Shown piece after piece: positions 37,219-45,985 of a stretch of DNA of 64,000 bases (position 1 is its first letter; each line of letters begins with the position of its first letter). The notes beneath the pieces are model-generated. The model made no database searches, was not told the origin of the DNA, and saw only the letters and a program-made list of their open reading frames with translations. This DNA is from Roseiarcus sp963742305 (lineage in GTDB: Bacteria; Pseudomonadota; Alphaproteobacteria; Rhizobiales; Beijerinckiaceae): contig CAVULN010000021.1 of the NCBI GenBank assembly GCA_963742305.1, positions 25,030-89,029 of the forward strand, written 5' to 3'. The translations under genes were made by a program, and so were the position numbers.

Positions 37219-38228
37219 ATGAAGACAACGATCAAACTGTCGCTGCTGATCGCGGCCGCCGCGCTCGCGACCCCGGCGCTCGCACAGGAGTCGAGCTTCG
37301 GGCCAAAGGACGCGAAGGAAATCTATTACTGGGTCACCAACAAGGTGAACCTGCCGCTGTTCGTGAAATACGACTATCCCGGCGCGAAGGCGATCGCGGA
37401 GCGTCTCAAGGTGTCAGGTCCGGCTCGCCGGGCCAACTGACTTCGACCTACCCGGTTTCATCGCCGCCGTCGATCAGGTCTGCGCCCAGAAGCCGGCCGG
37501 TGTGTCCGTGCGCGGCGGGTGGGACCCGTCCCTCACGGAATCGGTCAAGAAGTGCCTCGCGCTCGGCGTCCCGACCATCGTCGACGACGGCGATCTGCCC
37601 GATTCCGGACGGCTCGCCTATATCGGCACAAACTGGACGGCGGTCGGCGAGGCGCAGGCCAAGGCGATGATGGAGGCGCTGCCCGAGCGGCGGCAAGATC
37701 GCGGTGACCTCGATCATCAACGCCAACAACATGCGCGAGGGCGTCGCGGGCTTCACCGCGTATCTCAAAGCTCACGGCGGAGGGAAATACGAGATCGTCG
37801 CCAACGAGGACGACAATGGCGACGCGGCCAAGGCGGCGCAGGTGACCTCTGCGCTACTGGCGGCGCATCCGGATCTGGCAGGCATCGCCGGCTTCGACTC
37901 CGAATCGGGCGCAGGCATCGTGACCGCCCTGCGCGAGGCGGGCAAGAAGCCGGGACAGATCCACGTCACGGCGATGGAGCAGACGCCCGATTTCTTCAAG
38001 ACGGCGAAGGAAGGCTGGACGGACGGCATCATCGTGCAGAACCGCGAGCTGTTTCATCTACTACGCCGTCGCAGCTGCTCTACGACTACAACCACAACGG
38101 CCTGACTGACCGCGGGTCTCGGCGCCAAGCAGGGCGGCGTGCCGATCCCCAATGTGGTCGACACCGGCCTGCTGGTCGTGAGCAAGGACAACGTCGAGAA
38201 GGTTCTATCGGCGCTGGACGTCAAGTAG
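37219..38228 (+). CDS. Sugar ABC transporter substrate-binding protein (system 2), at least five frame breaks
   Basis: About 335 aa if five extra bases are removed (near 37414, 37683, 38057, 38075 and 38106). Signal peptide to about residue 23 (LATPALA), then a ribose-type binding fold: EIYYWVTNKVNLPLFVKYDYPGAKAIAERL, FIAAVDQVCAQKPAGVSV, GGKIAVTSIINANNMREGVAGF and the ending VVDTGLLVVSKDNVEKVLSALDVK. All breaks are single-base insertions, and every joined segment is conserved. Unlike most importers, here the binding protein is the last of the three genes. Confidence 0.8.
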
Positions 38229-38293
38229 CAATGAGTGAGTGAGATGCGGGGCCTCGAAGCTCCGCATTTCCGAATTGTCCGAGCTTTTGGATT

Positions 38294-39106
38294 ATGCCCC
38301 TTCATCCGACGACTCGCATCCGGTTCCTTGGCGTCGCGGCCTATGAGATCGTGACCCGAGCGGGATTGCGGATCCTGATGGACCCTTTCCTCGACGAGAA
38401 TCCCGGATCTCCGGTCCGAGCCGATTCGTTCGACAAGGTCGACCTCGTCATCGTCAGCCACGCAGCCTACGATCATCTCGGCGACACGGAGACGATCGCC
38501 GCGCGGTATGGCTGCCCCGTCATTTCCGGCGGCGAGGTGAGAGCCTATCTCACCGCAAAGGGCCTGCCAGCGACGCAGGTGCGAGCGACGGTCTGGGGAA
38601 TCCGGGTCAAGGTCGCAGGAGTCGAGGTCCAACCGGTCGAGTGCCATCACTGGTCGCAGATTCGCATGCCCGACGGGACGCTCGCGTCCGGCGTGCCGAT
38701 GGCGTTCGTCGTCTACGCGGACGAAAACGTGCGCTTCTATCACTACGGCGACACCGCGATCTTTTCCGACATGAAGCTGCAGGCCGAACTCTACAAGCCG
38801 ACTATCGGCTGCATCGGCATCGCCAATCCCCAGGAAATCCTCGATCGCAATCCCATGCCGGGCCAAATGCTCACCGGCGAGATGAGCCCGTACGAAGGCC
38901 TGCTCGCCGCGCAATGGCTGGGACTGAATACGGTTCTGCCCTGCCACTATTGCAAGGCGGACGACGACGACGTGCGCGCGTTCATGCGCCATCACGCCGC
39001 GGCGCGGGCGCGCGGCGAGCGCGTCCCGGAGGCGCTCGTGCTCAATCCGGGGGACTGGATCGATGTCGACCCTGCGGGACGGGTGACCTTGCCGAAGGCG
39101 GCCTGA
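38294..39106 (+). CDS. Metallo-beta-lactamase-fold hydrolase (UPF0173-like)
   Basis: 270 aa. The metal motif is SHAAYDHLGD, a variant of HxHxDH in which the middle His is Ala-Tyr. Other MBL ligands appear as VECHHWSQ and HYGDTAIFSDM, and the C-terminal LPCHYCKAD. Probably opens a lactone or other ester in the sugar catabolic pathway; this is inferred from the operon. Starts 65 bp after the binding protein. Confidence 0.8.
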   Translation: MPLHPTTRIRFLGVAAYEIVTRAGLRILMDPFLDENPGSPVRADSFDKVDLVIVSHAAYDHLGDTETIAARYGCPVISGGEVRAYLTAKGLPATQVRATVWGIRVKVAGVEVQPVECHHWSQIRMPDGTLASGVPMAFVVYADENVRFYHYGDTAIFSDMKLQAELYKPTIGCIGIANPQEILDRNPMPGQMLTGEMSPYEGLLAAQWLGLNTVLPCHYCKADDDDVRAFMRHHAAARARGERVPEALVLNPGDWIDVDPAGRVTLPKAA

Positions 39107-39109
39107 TCC

Positions 39110-40126
39110 ATGCAAGCGGCTGTGTTCGACTCCTCGTTCGACCTCAAACTGAAGGATGTTGCGCCTCCCGCCCCGGGTTTGGGCGAGGTCGAAATTCGTG
39201 TCGCCGCGGTCGGCCTTTGCGCCGGCGATCTCTATATCTATCTGGGCAAGAACCCCTATGTGACCTTTCCGCGTGTCGGCGGCCATGAGATCGCTGGCGT
39301 CGTCAGCGCCGTCGGTCCCGGTGTCGCAGGCGTCGCGATCGGAGAACGGGTCGTCGTCGATCCCTTCGTCGGCTGCGGTCATTGCTACCCGTGTCGGATC
39401 GGCAAGCGGAACTGCTGCGCCAATCTCTCGATCATCGGCGTCCATCGAGACGGAGGGTTTGCTGAGAGGGTGATCGCGCCGGCCGGCAATCTGTATCCGA
39501 TCCCTGCCGGCGTGTCTGATTTCGACGCCTCCTTCGCCGAGCCGGTCGCAATCGGCGTGCAGGCCTGCCGCAGGGGCGAGGTTAAAGCGAAGGACCGGGT
39601 TCTGGTGCTTGGCGCAGGCCCAATTGGACTTGCGATCGTCGAGGTCGCTCGCGCAAGCGGCGCCGAAGTGTTCATCACCGACATAACACCTGCGCGCCTC
39701 GCGGTTGCACGCGAATTGGGCGCCGCGCCGGTGTCGGCGGGCGATATTGCCGCGGAGACGCTCCGGCTGACGAACGGCGAGGGCATGCCGGTGGTCATCG
39801 AGGCCACCGGCGCCGCTCCCGTCATGGAACAGACGGTCGATCTCGTCGCGGCAGGCGGGCGGATCGTCATTGTGGGACTGGTCAAGGCGGGCACGCCGGT
39901 GCGCTTACCGGGGCTCGACATCACCCGCAAGGAGGTCACGCTGCACGGTTCTCGCGCTTCGGTCGACTGCTTTCCCGAGGCGCTTCAGCTCATTGCCTCG
40001 GGGGCCATCCACTATCCGCGCATCGCCACGCGCGTCGAACTCGCTGCGGCGCCCGACGTTTTCGCGCGGCTCGCGCAAAGCGCGGACGCCTATCACAAGG
40101 CGGTGTTCGTCACGGAGACGCCATGA
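39110..40126 (+). CDS. Zinc-dependent alcohol dehydrogenase (MDR family)
   Basis: 338 aa. Catalytic zinc ligands Cys37 and His59-Glu60 (GGHE); structural zinc Cys89, Cys92, Cys95 and Cys103; NAD loop GAGPIG. Closest by eye to the threonine/sorbitol/L-idonate dehydrogenase branch. Likely oxidises a hydroxyl of the imported sugar or its acid. Starts 3 bp after the MBL gene and overlaps the FAH gene by 4 bp. Confidence 0.9.
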   Translation: MQAAVFDSSFDLKLKDVAPPAPGLGEVEIRVAAVGLCAGDLYIYLGKNPYVTFPRVGGHEIAGVVSAVGPGVAGVAIGERVVVDPFVGCGHCYPCRIGKRNCCANLSIIGVHRDGGFAERVIAPAGNLYPIPAGVSDFDASFAEPVAIGVQACRRGEVKAKDRVLVLGAGPIGLAIVEVARASGAEVFITDITPARLAVARELGAAPVSAGDIAAETLRLTNGEGMPVVIEATGAAPVMEQTVDLVAAGGRIVIVGLVKAGTPVRLPGLDITRKEVTLHGSRASVDCFPEALQLIASGAIHYPRIATRVELAAAPDVFARLAQSADAYHKAVFVTETP

Positions 40127-40971
40127 GGCTCTACACGGTCAGCGACCCGAATGGCGACTGGGTCGCAGCGCAGCGCGAAGGCGGTCTCGTCGATCTCACG
40201 GCGGCGGGGGCGGCCTCGACCATGCTCGACCTCGTCCGCTCCGGGGCCGAGGGCCTTCGCGCGGCGCGAGCCGCGGCCGAAAAGGGCGAGCCGCGCCGCA
40301 AATTCGAAGGGGCGAAGCTCGCCGCGCCTATTCGCCCGGGAAAGGTTCTGTGTTCTGGCATCAACTATCGCGGCCATGCGCTCGAGAATCCGCACGCCAA
40401 GATGCCGTCCGAGCCCTTCTTTTTCGCCAAGCTGCCAAGCTCGGTCGTGGGAATGGACGCGCCGATCGCTCACCCGAAACTAACTGAACAGCTCGACTAC
40501 GAGGTCGAGTTCGCGGTGGTGATCGGCAAGCGGCTCAGCCGCGCTGTGGAGGCGGACGTCATGCCGGCGATCTTCGGCTACACACTGCTCAACGACGTGT
40601 CCGCGCGCGACGTGCAGTTCAAGGACAACCAGATCACGCTTGGCAAGAACTTCGACGGCTTCGCCCCGATCGGGCCCTGCATCGTCACGGCGGAGACGCT
40701 GCCGCGGCCGGACCACGTGCGGCTCAGGACGCGGCTCAATGGCAAGACCTTGCAGGACGGCTCGACCAGCGACTGGCTGTTTTCGTTGCCGCGCCTGATC
40801 GGCTTTCTGAGCCAGGTGATGACGCTCGAGCCGGGAGATATTGTTACGACGGGCACGCCCGCGGGCGTAGGGCTGTTTCAAAAACCGCCGGTGTTCATGA
40901 AGCCCGGCGACAGTGTTGAGATCGAGGCGGAAGGAATCGGCATCCTTCGCAATCCAATCGTCGCTGGTTGA
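40123..40971 (+). CDS. Fumarylacetoacetate hydrolase family protein
   Basis: 282 aa. The FAH core begins at GKVLCSGINYRGHALE (about residue 73); metal ligands are in LDYEVEFAVVIGKRLS and NDVSARDVQ, and GTPAGVG is conserved near the end. In nonphosphorylative sugar pathways such enzymes split 2,4-dioxo-3-deoxy acids into pyruvate and a hydroxy acid. With the adjacent dehydrogenase this suggests an L-fucose/L-rhamnose-like route, which is inference only. Confidence 0.9.
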   Translation: MRLYTVSDPNGDWVAAQREGGLVDLTAAGAASTMLDLVRSGAEGLRAARAAAEKGEPRRKFEGAKLAAPIRPGKVLCSGINYRGHALENPHAKMPSEPFFFAKLPSSVVGMDAPIAHPKLTEQLDYEVEFAVVIGKRLSRAVEADVMPAIFGYTLLNDVSARDVQFKDNQITLGKNFDGFAPIGPCIVTAETLPRPDHVRLRTRLNGKTLQDGSTSDWLFSLPRLIGFLSQVMTLEPGDIVTTGTPAGVGLFQKPPVFMKPGDSVEIEAEGIGILRNPIVAG

Positions 40972-40977
40972 GGGCGG

Positions 40978-41154
40978 ATGATGCGCGCCGCCCTGATCGG
41001 TTGCGGCTTCTTCGCCCAAAACCATGTCAACGCCTGGCGCGGGGGAGAAGCTGAAACGAGCGGGCTCGACAATCTCAAAACCTTCGCGCTCGCCGAAGCG
41101 GCCTATGCGGGGGCGGGGCGGGCGGTTCCGCCTCTTGAGGCCCGGCAGGGTTGA
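40978..41154 (+). pseudogene. Internally deleted Gfo/Idh/MocA oxidoreductase remnant
   Basis: 58-aa frame. MMRAALIGCGFFAQNHVNAWR is the NAD-binding start of a Gfo/Idh/MocA oxidoreductase, and after Gly-Gly-Glu-Ala-Glu it jumps straight to ETSGLDNLKTFALAEAAYAGAGRAVPP, the C-terminus of the same family. Roughly 300 residues are missing and the join stays in frame. It sits at the proper operon position after the FAH gene. Confidence 0.75.
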
Positions 41155-41159
41155 CATCG

Positions 41160-41513
41160 ATGAGCGCTTTTCCGCGGGCCACTGCCGCCATCCAACATCA
41201 GGCTCTGGAGCGGTTCGCTATCACCGTGGCTTTTGCCGTCCGCCCCGATCGACGCGAGAACTTTGTCAGGCTCGTCCGGATGAACGCTGCGGCCTCGCTC
41301 AAGGCGGAAACGGGGTGTTTGCGCTTCGACGTGCTCGCGCCCATCGAGAAGGGAGGACCGGACGTGGTCCTTTATGAAGTCTACGTGGACCGCGCCGCCT
41401 TCGACGCCCATCTTGCTTCGGCCCATTTCCTGGCGTTCGATCAGGCCACGCGCGACATGGTGACTGCCAAAACGGTCGTTGAATTCCGGATCGAAACCCC
41501 ATGGGCGGGCTGA
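41160..41513 (+). CDS. Antibiotic biosynthesis monooxygenase (ABM) family protein
   Basis: 117 aa from ATG 41160. FAITVAFAVRPDRRENFVRLVRMNAAASLKAETGCLRFDVL and VLYEVYVDRAAFDAHLASAHF are the two halves of the ferredoxin-like ABM/YgiN fold, including the ETGCLRFDV strand. Usually a dimeric quinol or small-aromatic oxygenase or a sugar-operon accessory. Last gene of the catabolic operon, directly before the IS element. Confidence 0.85.
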   Translation: MSAFPRATAAIQHQALERFAITVAFAVRPDRRENFVRLVRMNAAASLKAETGCLRFDVLAPIEKGGPDVVLYEVYVDRAAFDAHLASAHFLAFDQATRDMVTAKTVVEFRIETPWAG

Positions 41514-41533
41514 CGGCCCCGATCCGCAGTGAC

Positions 41534-42617
41534 TAGAGCAGTCTGATTTTGGCTTGAATCGGGTGGGGATTCCCGAATCGCCTTCGTTGTGATTCAAACT
41601 CCTGGCTGGGTGGATGTCAGCAGGAGATGCCGAAGGCTTTTTCTCAAGATTTGCCCAACCGCGTGATCGATGCGGTTAGGAAGGGCGGGATGAGCTGCCG
41701 CGCCGCGGCGCGCCGTTACGAGGTGAGCGAGTCGACGGCGATCAAGTGGCTTGAGCGCTACCGACGCGACGGCTTGCGCGGACCGGTGGGACACGGCGGC
41801 CATCGTCCTTCGGCCTTGATGCCGCACCGGGAGTTCCTCGAGGCCGCGCGCGCCGAGAAGTCGGACCTCACGCTTCAAAAGCTGTGCGACCGGCTTCGCT
41901 CCGAGAAGGGCGTCAAGGCCGACACCTCGATGATGAGCCGGTTCTTCCGCCGGATCGGCGTCACGCTCAAAAAAAGACGCTCGTCGCGCGCGAACAAGAC
42001 CGGGCGGACATCCGCCGGCATCGGACGCGCTGGCGAACCTATCAGAGCCGCATCGATCCCGCCCGCCTCGTCTTTATCGACGAGACCCTCGGGTCGAGCC
42101 CGAGGGCAGGCTCTGGGCCAAAACCAACATGACCCGCCTCTACGGCTGGGCGCCGAAGGGAGAGCGCCTCATCGACAAGGTCCCGCACGGCCACTGGGAG
42201 ACCGCGACCTTCCTCGCCGCTTTGCGCTCAGACCGCATCGACGCGCCCTGCCTGTTCGACGGCCCCATCAACGGCGAGCGCTTTCGCGCCTATGTCGAAC
42301 AGGTCCTCGTCCCGACGCTAAAGGCCGGCGATGTCGTGATCCCCGACAATCTCGGCTCGCACAAAGTCAAGGCCGTGCGGAAGGCGATCCGCGACGTCGG
42401 AGCTCGCCTCGTCTTCCTGCCGAAATACTCCCCTGACCTCAACCCGATCGAACAGCTCTTCGCCAAGTTCAAAACCCTGCTGCGAAAACTCGGAGCGCGA
42501 ACCTACGAGGCCATCTCCGCCGCCTGCGGCGAAATCCTCAAACGCTTTCCCCCAAGCGAATGCGCCGCCTACCTCAGAAACGCAGGCTATGCGTAAAACC
42601 AAAAGCAAATCGCTCTA
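41534..42617 (+). mobile_element. IS630-family insertion sequence (type 1)
   Basis: Bounded by TA dinucleotides (41534-41535 and 42616-42617), as expected for IS630/Tc1 elements. The inward ends TAGAGCAGTCTGATTTTGGC and the complement of the right end (TAGAGCGATTTGCTTTTGG) match imperfectly over about 20 bp. Contains one disrupted transposase. Inserted right after the ABM gene of the catabolic operon. Confidence 0.8.
41627..42596 (+). pseudogene. IS630 transposase, broken by a frame change and a 26-bp insert
   Basis: N-terminal helix-turn-helix (MSCRAAARRYEVSESTAIKWLERYRRDG), then DDE domain. An A7 run at 41969-41975 requires a -1 shift to continue KKTLVAREQDRADI. At 42088-42113 a 26-bp palindrome-containing insert separates VFIDET from WAKTNMTRLYGWAPKG, right after the first catalytic Asp. 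The C-terminal part (VIPDNLGSHK, YSPDLNPIEQLFAKFKTLLR) with the second Asp and the final Glu is intact. Not likely to be active as it stands. Confidence 0.82.
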
Positions 42618-42907
42618 AGGCCGCGGTGCAGCGAGGAGCGCGGCGCGCCGAGACGCCACGCCGTCTTTCCGTTCTGACCCGACCGTCAGTGCCCACAAGC
42701 AAGAGCATGGGCGCGACTGGGTCTCCCCGTCCGGAACGCTGGCCGGCGGCGGACCTCCCTGGCGCGAGCCGCCGCCGTTTCCCTTTGCTCTTCAAGCCGT
42801 ACTGTCTCATATGTTGGGCCGGATGGGCGAAACGCCTATGACATGGGACAGCCGGTCGGTGAATCGAACGGGCTGCGGCCCCATGGCGACAACGGGAGGA
42901 CTAGCGG

Positions 42908-44191
42908 ATGGCGGCTACCCTTTTCAGGAACATCCAGGTGTGGGACGGCGCGACGGACGACCGGTTTCCCGGCGAAGTCCTCATTGTCGGCAACCGGATT
43001 GCGAAAGTCGCCCGCGGCGACGGACAAATCGCGGCGGAACAGGCGGCAGAGACAATCGACGGATCGGGCCTCACGCTGATGCCCGGGCTCGTCGAAGGTC
43101 ATTGCCACCTCTCTTTCTGCAACCCGATGCGCAATCAGGACCTCGGCGAGATTCCGCCTGAGGAGCACCTCCTGCAAACCTGCCGCAACGCTACGTTCAT
43201 CCTGAACCACGGCTTCACCTCATGCTATTCGGCCGCGTCCGCGAAGCTCAGAATCGACGTCGTCGTCCGGCAAGAGATCGAGAATGGCTATCTCGCGGGA
43301 CCCCGCTACCGCGCGGCGGGGCCTGAGATCACGGTGACCGGCGGCCTTGGCGACGAGCGCAAGCAGCATATGAACGCGGAAAGCTTCGGCATGATCGCCG
43401 ATGGGCCGACGGAAATCCGCAAGGCCGTGCGCCTCTGCTGCCGCGAGGGCGTCGACAACGTGAAGATCAATATCTCCGGCGACGAGTTCGTCTCCACCGC
43501 CCGGGCGGAGATCACCTCGATGAGCGAGGAAGAGGTCGTCGCCGCGGTCACGACCGCTCATGAATGGGACAAGCGCGTCTCCTGCCATGCGCGCGCCGCC
43601 GCTTCCGTCAAGCGCGCCGTTCGCAACGGCGTTGACGTCATCTATCACTGCGACTTCGCCGACGAGGAGGCGCTCGACCTGCTCGAGTCCGTCAAGGACA
43701 AGATCTTCGTCGGCCCCGCGTTCGGGCTGGTGCACAATTGCGTCTTTGAGGGCGATCGCGTCGGGATGACCCGCGATGTGGTCGAAAAGATGCACCTGCC
43801 GCGCAAATTCGAGGCGACATGCCGCACCTACCACGAGATGCGCAAGCGCGGCATGCGCGTCGTCATAGGAGGCGACTACGGCTTCCAGATCACCCCGATG
43901 GGGCAGAACGCTCGTGACATCGGGCATTTCATCAAGTTCTTCGGGTACTCGCCCGCTGAAGCCTTGCGATGCGCGACTTCTGTCGGCGGCGCCCTCATGG
44001 GCCATTCCGGCGAGCTTGGCGTCGTCAAGGCGGGGGCGCTCGCGGACCTTCTGCTGGTCGATGGAAATCCGCTTGCCGACCCATCCGTTCTGGTCGGCCC
44101 GGACCGTTTGGCCATGATCATGAAGGACGGAAGAATGCACCGTGACCCTCGTGACCACTTGGCGGCGCATCGGCGCCGCGCCGCAGAATAG
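42908..44191 (+). CDS. Metal-dependent amidohydrolase
   Basis: 427 aa with GGGAGGA upstream. Amidohydrolase features: LTLMPGLVEGHCHLSF with the HxH pair near residue 65, KINISGDEF with the carboxylated-Lys candidate, SCHARA and YHCDFAD histidines, and the Asp in VVIGGDYG. Related to imidazolonepropionase/prolidase-like members; the substrate is unknown. It is isolated between an IS element and a recombinase fragment, suggesting that its former neighbours were lost. Confidence 0.85.
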   Translation: MAATLFRNIQVWDGATDDRFPGEVLIVGNRIAKVARGDGQIAAEQAAETIDGSGLTLMPGLVEGHCHLSFCNPMRNQDLGEIPPEEHLLQTCRNATFILNHGFTSCYSAASAKLRIDVVVRQEIENGYLAGPRYRAAGPEITVTGGLGDERKQHMNAESFGMIADGPTEIRKAVRLCCREGVDNVKINISGDEFVSTARAEITSMSEEEVVAAVTTAHEWDKRVSCHARAAASVKRAVRNGVDVIYHCDFADEEALDLLESVKDKIFVGPAFGLVHNCVFEGDRVGMTRDVVEKMHLPRKFEATCRTYHEMRKRGMRVVIGGDYGFQITPMGQNARDIGHFIKFFGYSPAEALRCATSVGGALMGHSGELGVVKAGALADLLLVDGNPLADPSVLVGPDRLAMIMKDGRMHRDPRDHLAAHRRRAAE

Positions 44192-44212
44192 GGCAGGGCG
44201 GCGGAAAAGGCT

Positions 44213-44965
44213 TGACGGAGTGAGATGCCGATCGTTGATCAGGCGACCTGGGACCGGGTCCAGCTTTTGCTTGCGCAGCATGCTCGGCGCGAGGCCGGCA
44301 ATTGCCAGAGCTCAGACGCGCTCCTCGCCGGCAAGCTGTTCGACGGCCGCGGCAACCGGATGAGCCCAAGCCACGCGGCCAAGGGTGGACGACGATGGCG
44401 CTATTATGTGTCTCAGGCCGTCCTGCAAGATCGCAAACACGAGGCGGGATCCGTCGCCCGGGCGCCTGCGCTGGAGATCGAGCGACGGGTCACAGAAGCG
44501 GTACGCGCGGCCTCGTCCGCTTCCAATAGGCAGGGTTGGCATGCACCGCTTCAGCCGAAGGCGAGCAGCCACAGCGCGTCAACCGATTGTCCCGCTATGC
44601 GCCCGAGCGACCACGATGCAACCGTACGCGCCGCCATCGAGCGCGTCGTCATCTCTCGAGCGACGATCGAGATCGAGCTGGCCGAGGAGATGGCGAGTGA
44701 CGATCAGAATCGCATCCTGATCATCCCCTAGACGCCGCCGTCGCCCCACCGTCGCCGCGAGATCGTCCAAGGCGAGGGCGACAGCCCCTCCGCCACGCGT
44801 CGGATGAGAACCGAAGCGCGCGCGCTCGTCATCGACGCGCTTCGCGACGACCATCACTGGCTGGACGAACTGACCACCAGTCCCCACCTAACCATCGAAT
44901 CGCTCGCCGCGCGCGAAGGCAAAACTGAACGTTGGATCCGCCGAACCATCTCGCTGGCTTTCCTT
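44213..44965 (+). pseudogene. C-terminal fragment of a serine recombinase
   Basis: Reads IVDQATWDRVQLLLAQH..., then the recombinase zinc-ribbon segment (SSDALLAGKLFDGRGNRMSPSHAAKGGRRWRYYVSQAVL). An in-frame TAG at 44729 interrupts IIP-TPPSPHRRREI, and the sequence continues WLDELTTSPHLTIESLAAREGKTERWIRRTISLAFL before ending abruptly. This is the same family as the larger recombinase at 50.1-51.7 kb, but without the catalytic N-terminal domain. Confidence 0.78.
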
Positions 44966-45262
44966 TTGCCCCGCCCTCGTCTCAGCGGCGGCATTCAGCG
45001 CAAGCGGCTTCTCCAAAAGTACTGGCTTGCCCGCCTCGGCGGCGCGGATCGCCCATTCCAAATGCATTGAGTTCGGCAGCGGGACATAGAGGGCGTTGAC
45101 GGCGGGATCGGCGAGGACCGCTTCGTAGCTACAGACCCGGGTCGCTATCGCCGCGTAGGCTGGCGTCACGGGTACCCAGAGCCGCGACTACTGCGGCTCC
45201 TTCGAGTCGCGCGCGATCCAGGATCTCGCCCCGAGTATCCCCCAGCGCAGGCGCTCCGCCAT
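44966..45262 (-). pseudogene. Truncated Gfo/Idh/MocA oxidoreductase
   Basis: ATG 45262 with GGGAGGA upstream gives MAERLRWGILGA, the NAD-binding start. A stop codon and frame loss follow, then RVCSYEAVLADPAVNALYVPLPNSMHLEWAIRAAEAGKPVLLEKPLALNAA, the EKP motif region. It stops where the recombinase fragment begins, so the catalytic C-terminal two thirds are missing. Divergent from the LacI-type gene. Not the same gene as the remnant at 40.98 kb. Confidence 0.75.
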
Positions 45263-45322
45263 TTCGTCCTCCCTGTCTCGTTCATCCCATCGATTTGTCT
45301 TGCTCGGAACAAAAGGGGGATT

Positions 45323-45332
45323 TAATCGATTA
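45323..45332. promoter_or_regulatory. Probable LacI-type operator
   Basis: TAATCGATTA is a perfect palindrome with the central CG typical of LacI/GalR sites and lies between the divergent Gfo/Idh remnant and the LacI-family gene, which would have controlled it. Confidence 0.55.
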
Positions 45333-45475
45333 CGACCCAATTCGGTACTCTGTCAAACCTGGAAAATGCAGGTTACTAGACTAGATTGCGGCGTCGAAGA
45401 TGGGGCGTTTTGTCCAAACTGGACGAAATAGCCAAAATGCGTGAGCGGCAGGAAGCGATTGCTGGGGATCTAGCG

Positions 45476-45735
45476 ATGACGACAATCCGGGACGTCGCCA
45501 AGGCCGCAGGCGCTTCGACAGCAACCGTATCCCATGTTCTCAACGCCTCTCGCTTCGTGTCGGCCGAGACGAAGACTCGCGTCGAGGAGGCGATCCGGGC
45601 GCTTCACTACCGCCCCCACGGCATCGCGCGCAGCCTTCGACGCAGTCGGACCCACACGATAGGCGTCATGATTTCGGATATCGCTAATCCTTTCTTCGCC
45701 GATCTCGTTCTGGGCGTCGAAGACGTTGTCCCTGC
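45476..45735 (+). pseudogene. LacI-family regulator, truncated after the hinge
   Basis: From ATG 45476: TTIRDVAKAAGASTATVSHVLNASRFVSAETKTRVEEAIRALHYRPHGIARSLRRSRTHTIGVMISDIANPFFADLVLGVED. The full DNA-binding head and hinge and the first strand of the sensor domain are present; similarity ends at about 45735 and the frame ends in unrelated sequence. Could still make a DNA-binding fragment but cannot sense a ligand. Confidence 0.8.
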
Positions 45736-45985
45736 CGCCGCGCCTGTAGGCGTCCTCCGAGGCTGCGACTTCGGCTGCCGCTCTTCTGCGTCGCCGCGAC
45801 GTCGACGCCCGCGGCTGTCAGCCGGTCCAGATGCCCTCGCCGGTGCTTGGACGGAAGCACGTGAAAGGCGCGGTGTCCGCAACTGATGCCGTCGCAGATG
45901 AACCGAGGAACCAAGAGCACCAATACCCCCGTGAGGGGTGCGACGCTGAGGCTGGGATAAACTCATAAACGTCGACGTCAGGATT
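45736..45985. other. Unidentified remnant between LacI fragment and IS5-type element
   Basis: 250 bp with open frames on both strands, the most protein-like on the minus strand (FICDGISCGHRAFHVLPSKHRRGHLDRL). I do not recognise the source; most likely debris of another element or of a gene cut by rearrangement. Confidence 0.35.

Noticed and set aside
41969..41976. A7-G run in the IS630 transposase as a programmed -1 frameshift site
   Set aside because: The phase does not match the canonical X-XXY-YYZ heptamer, and the same gene is also broken by the 26-bp insert; a simple indel is as likely.
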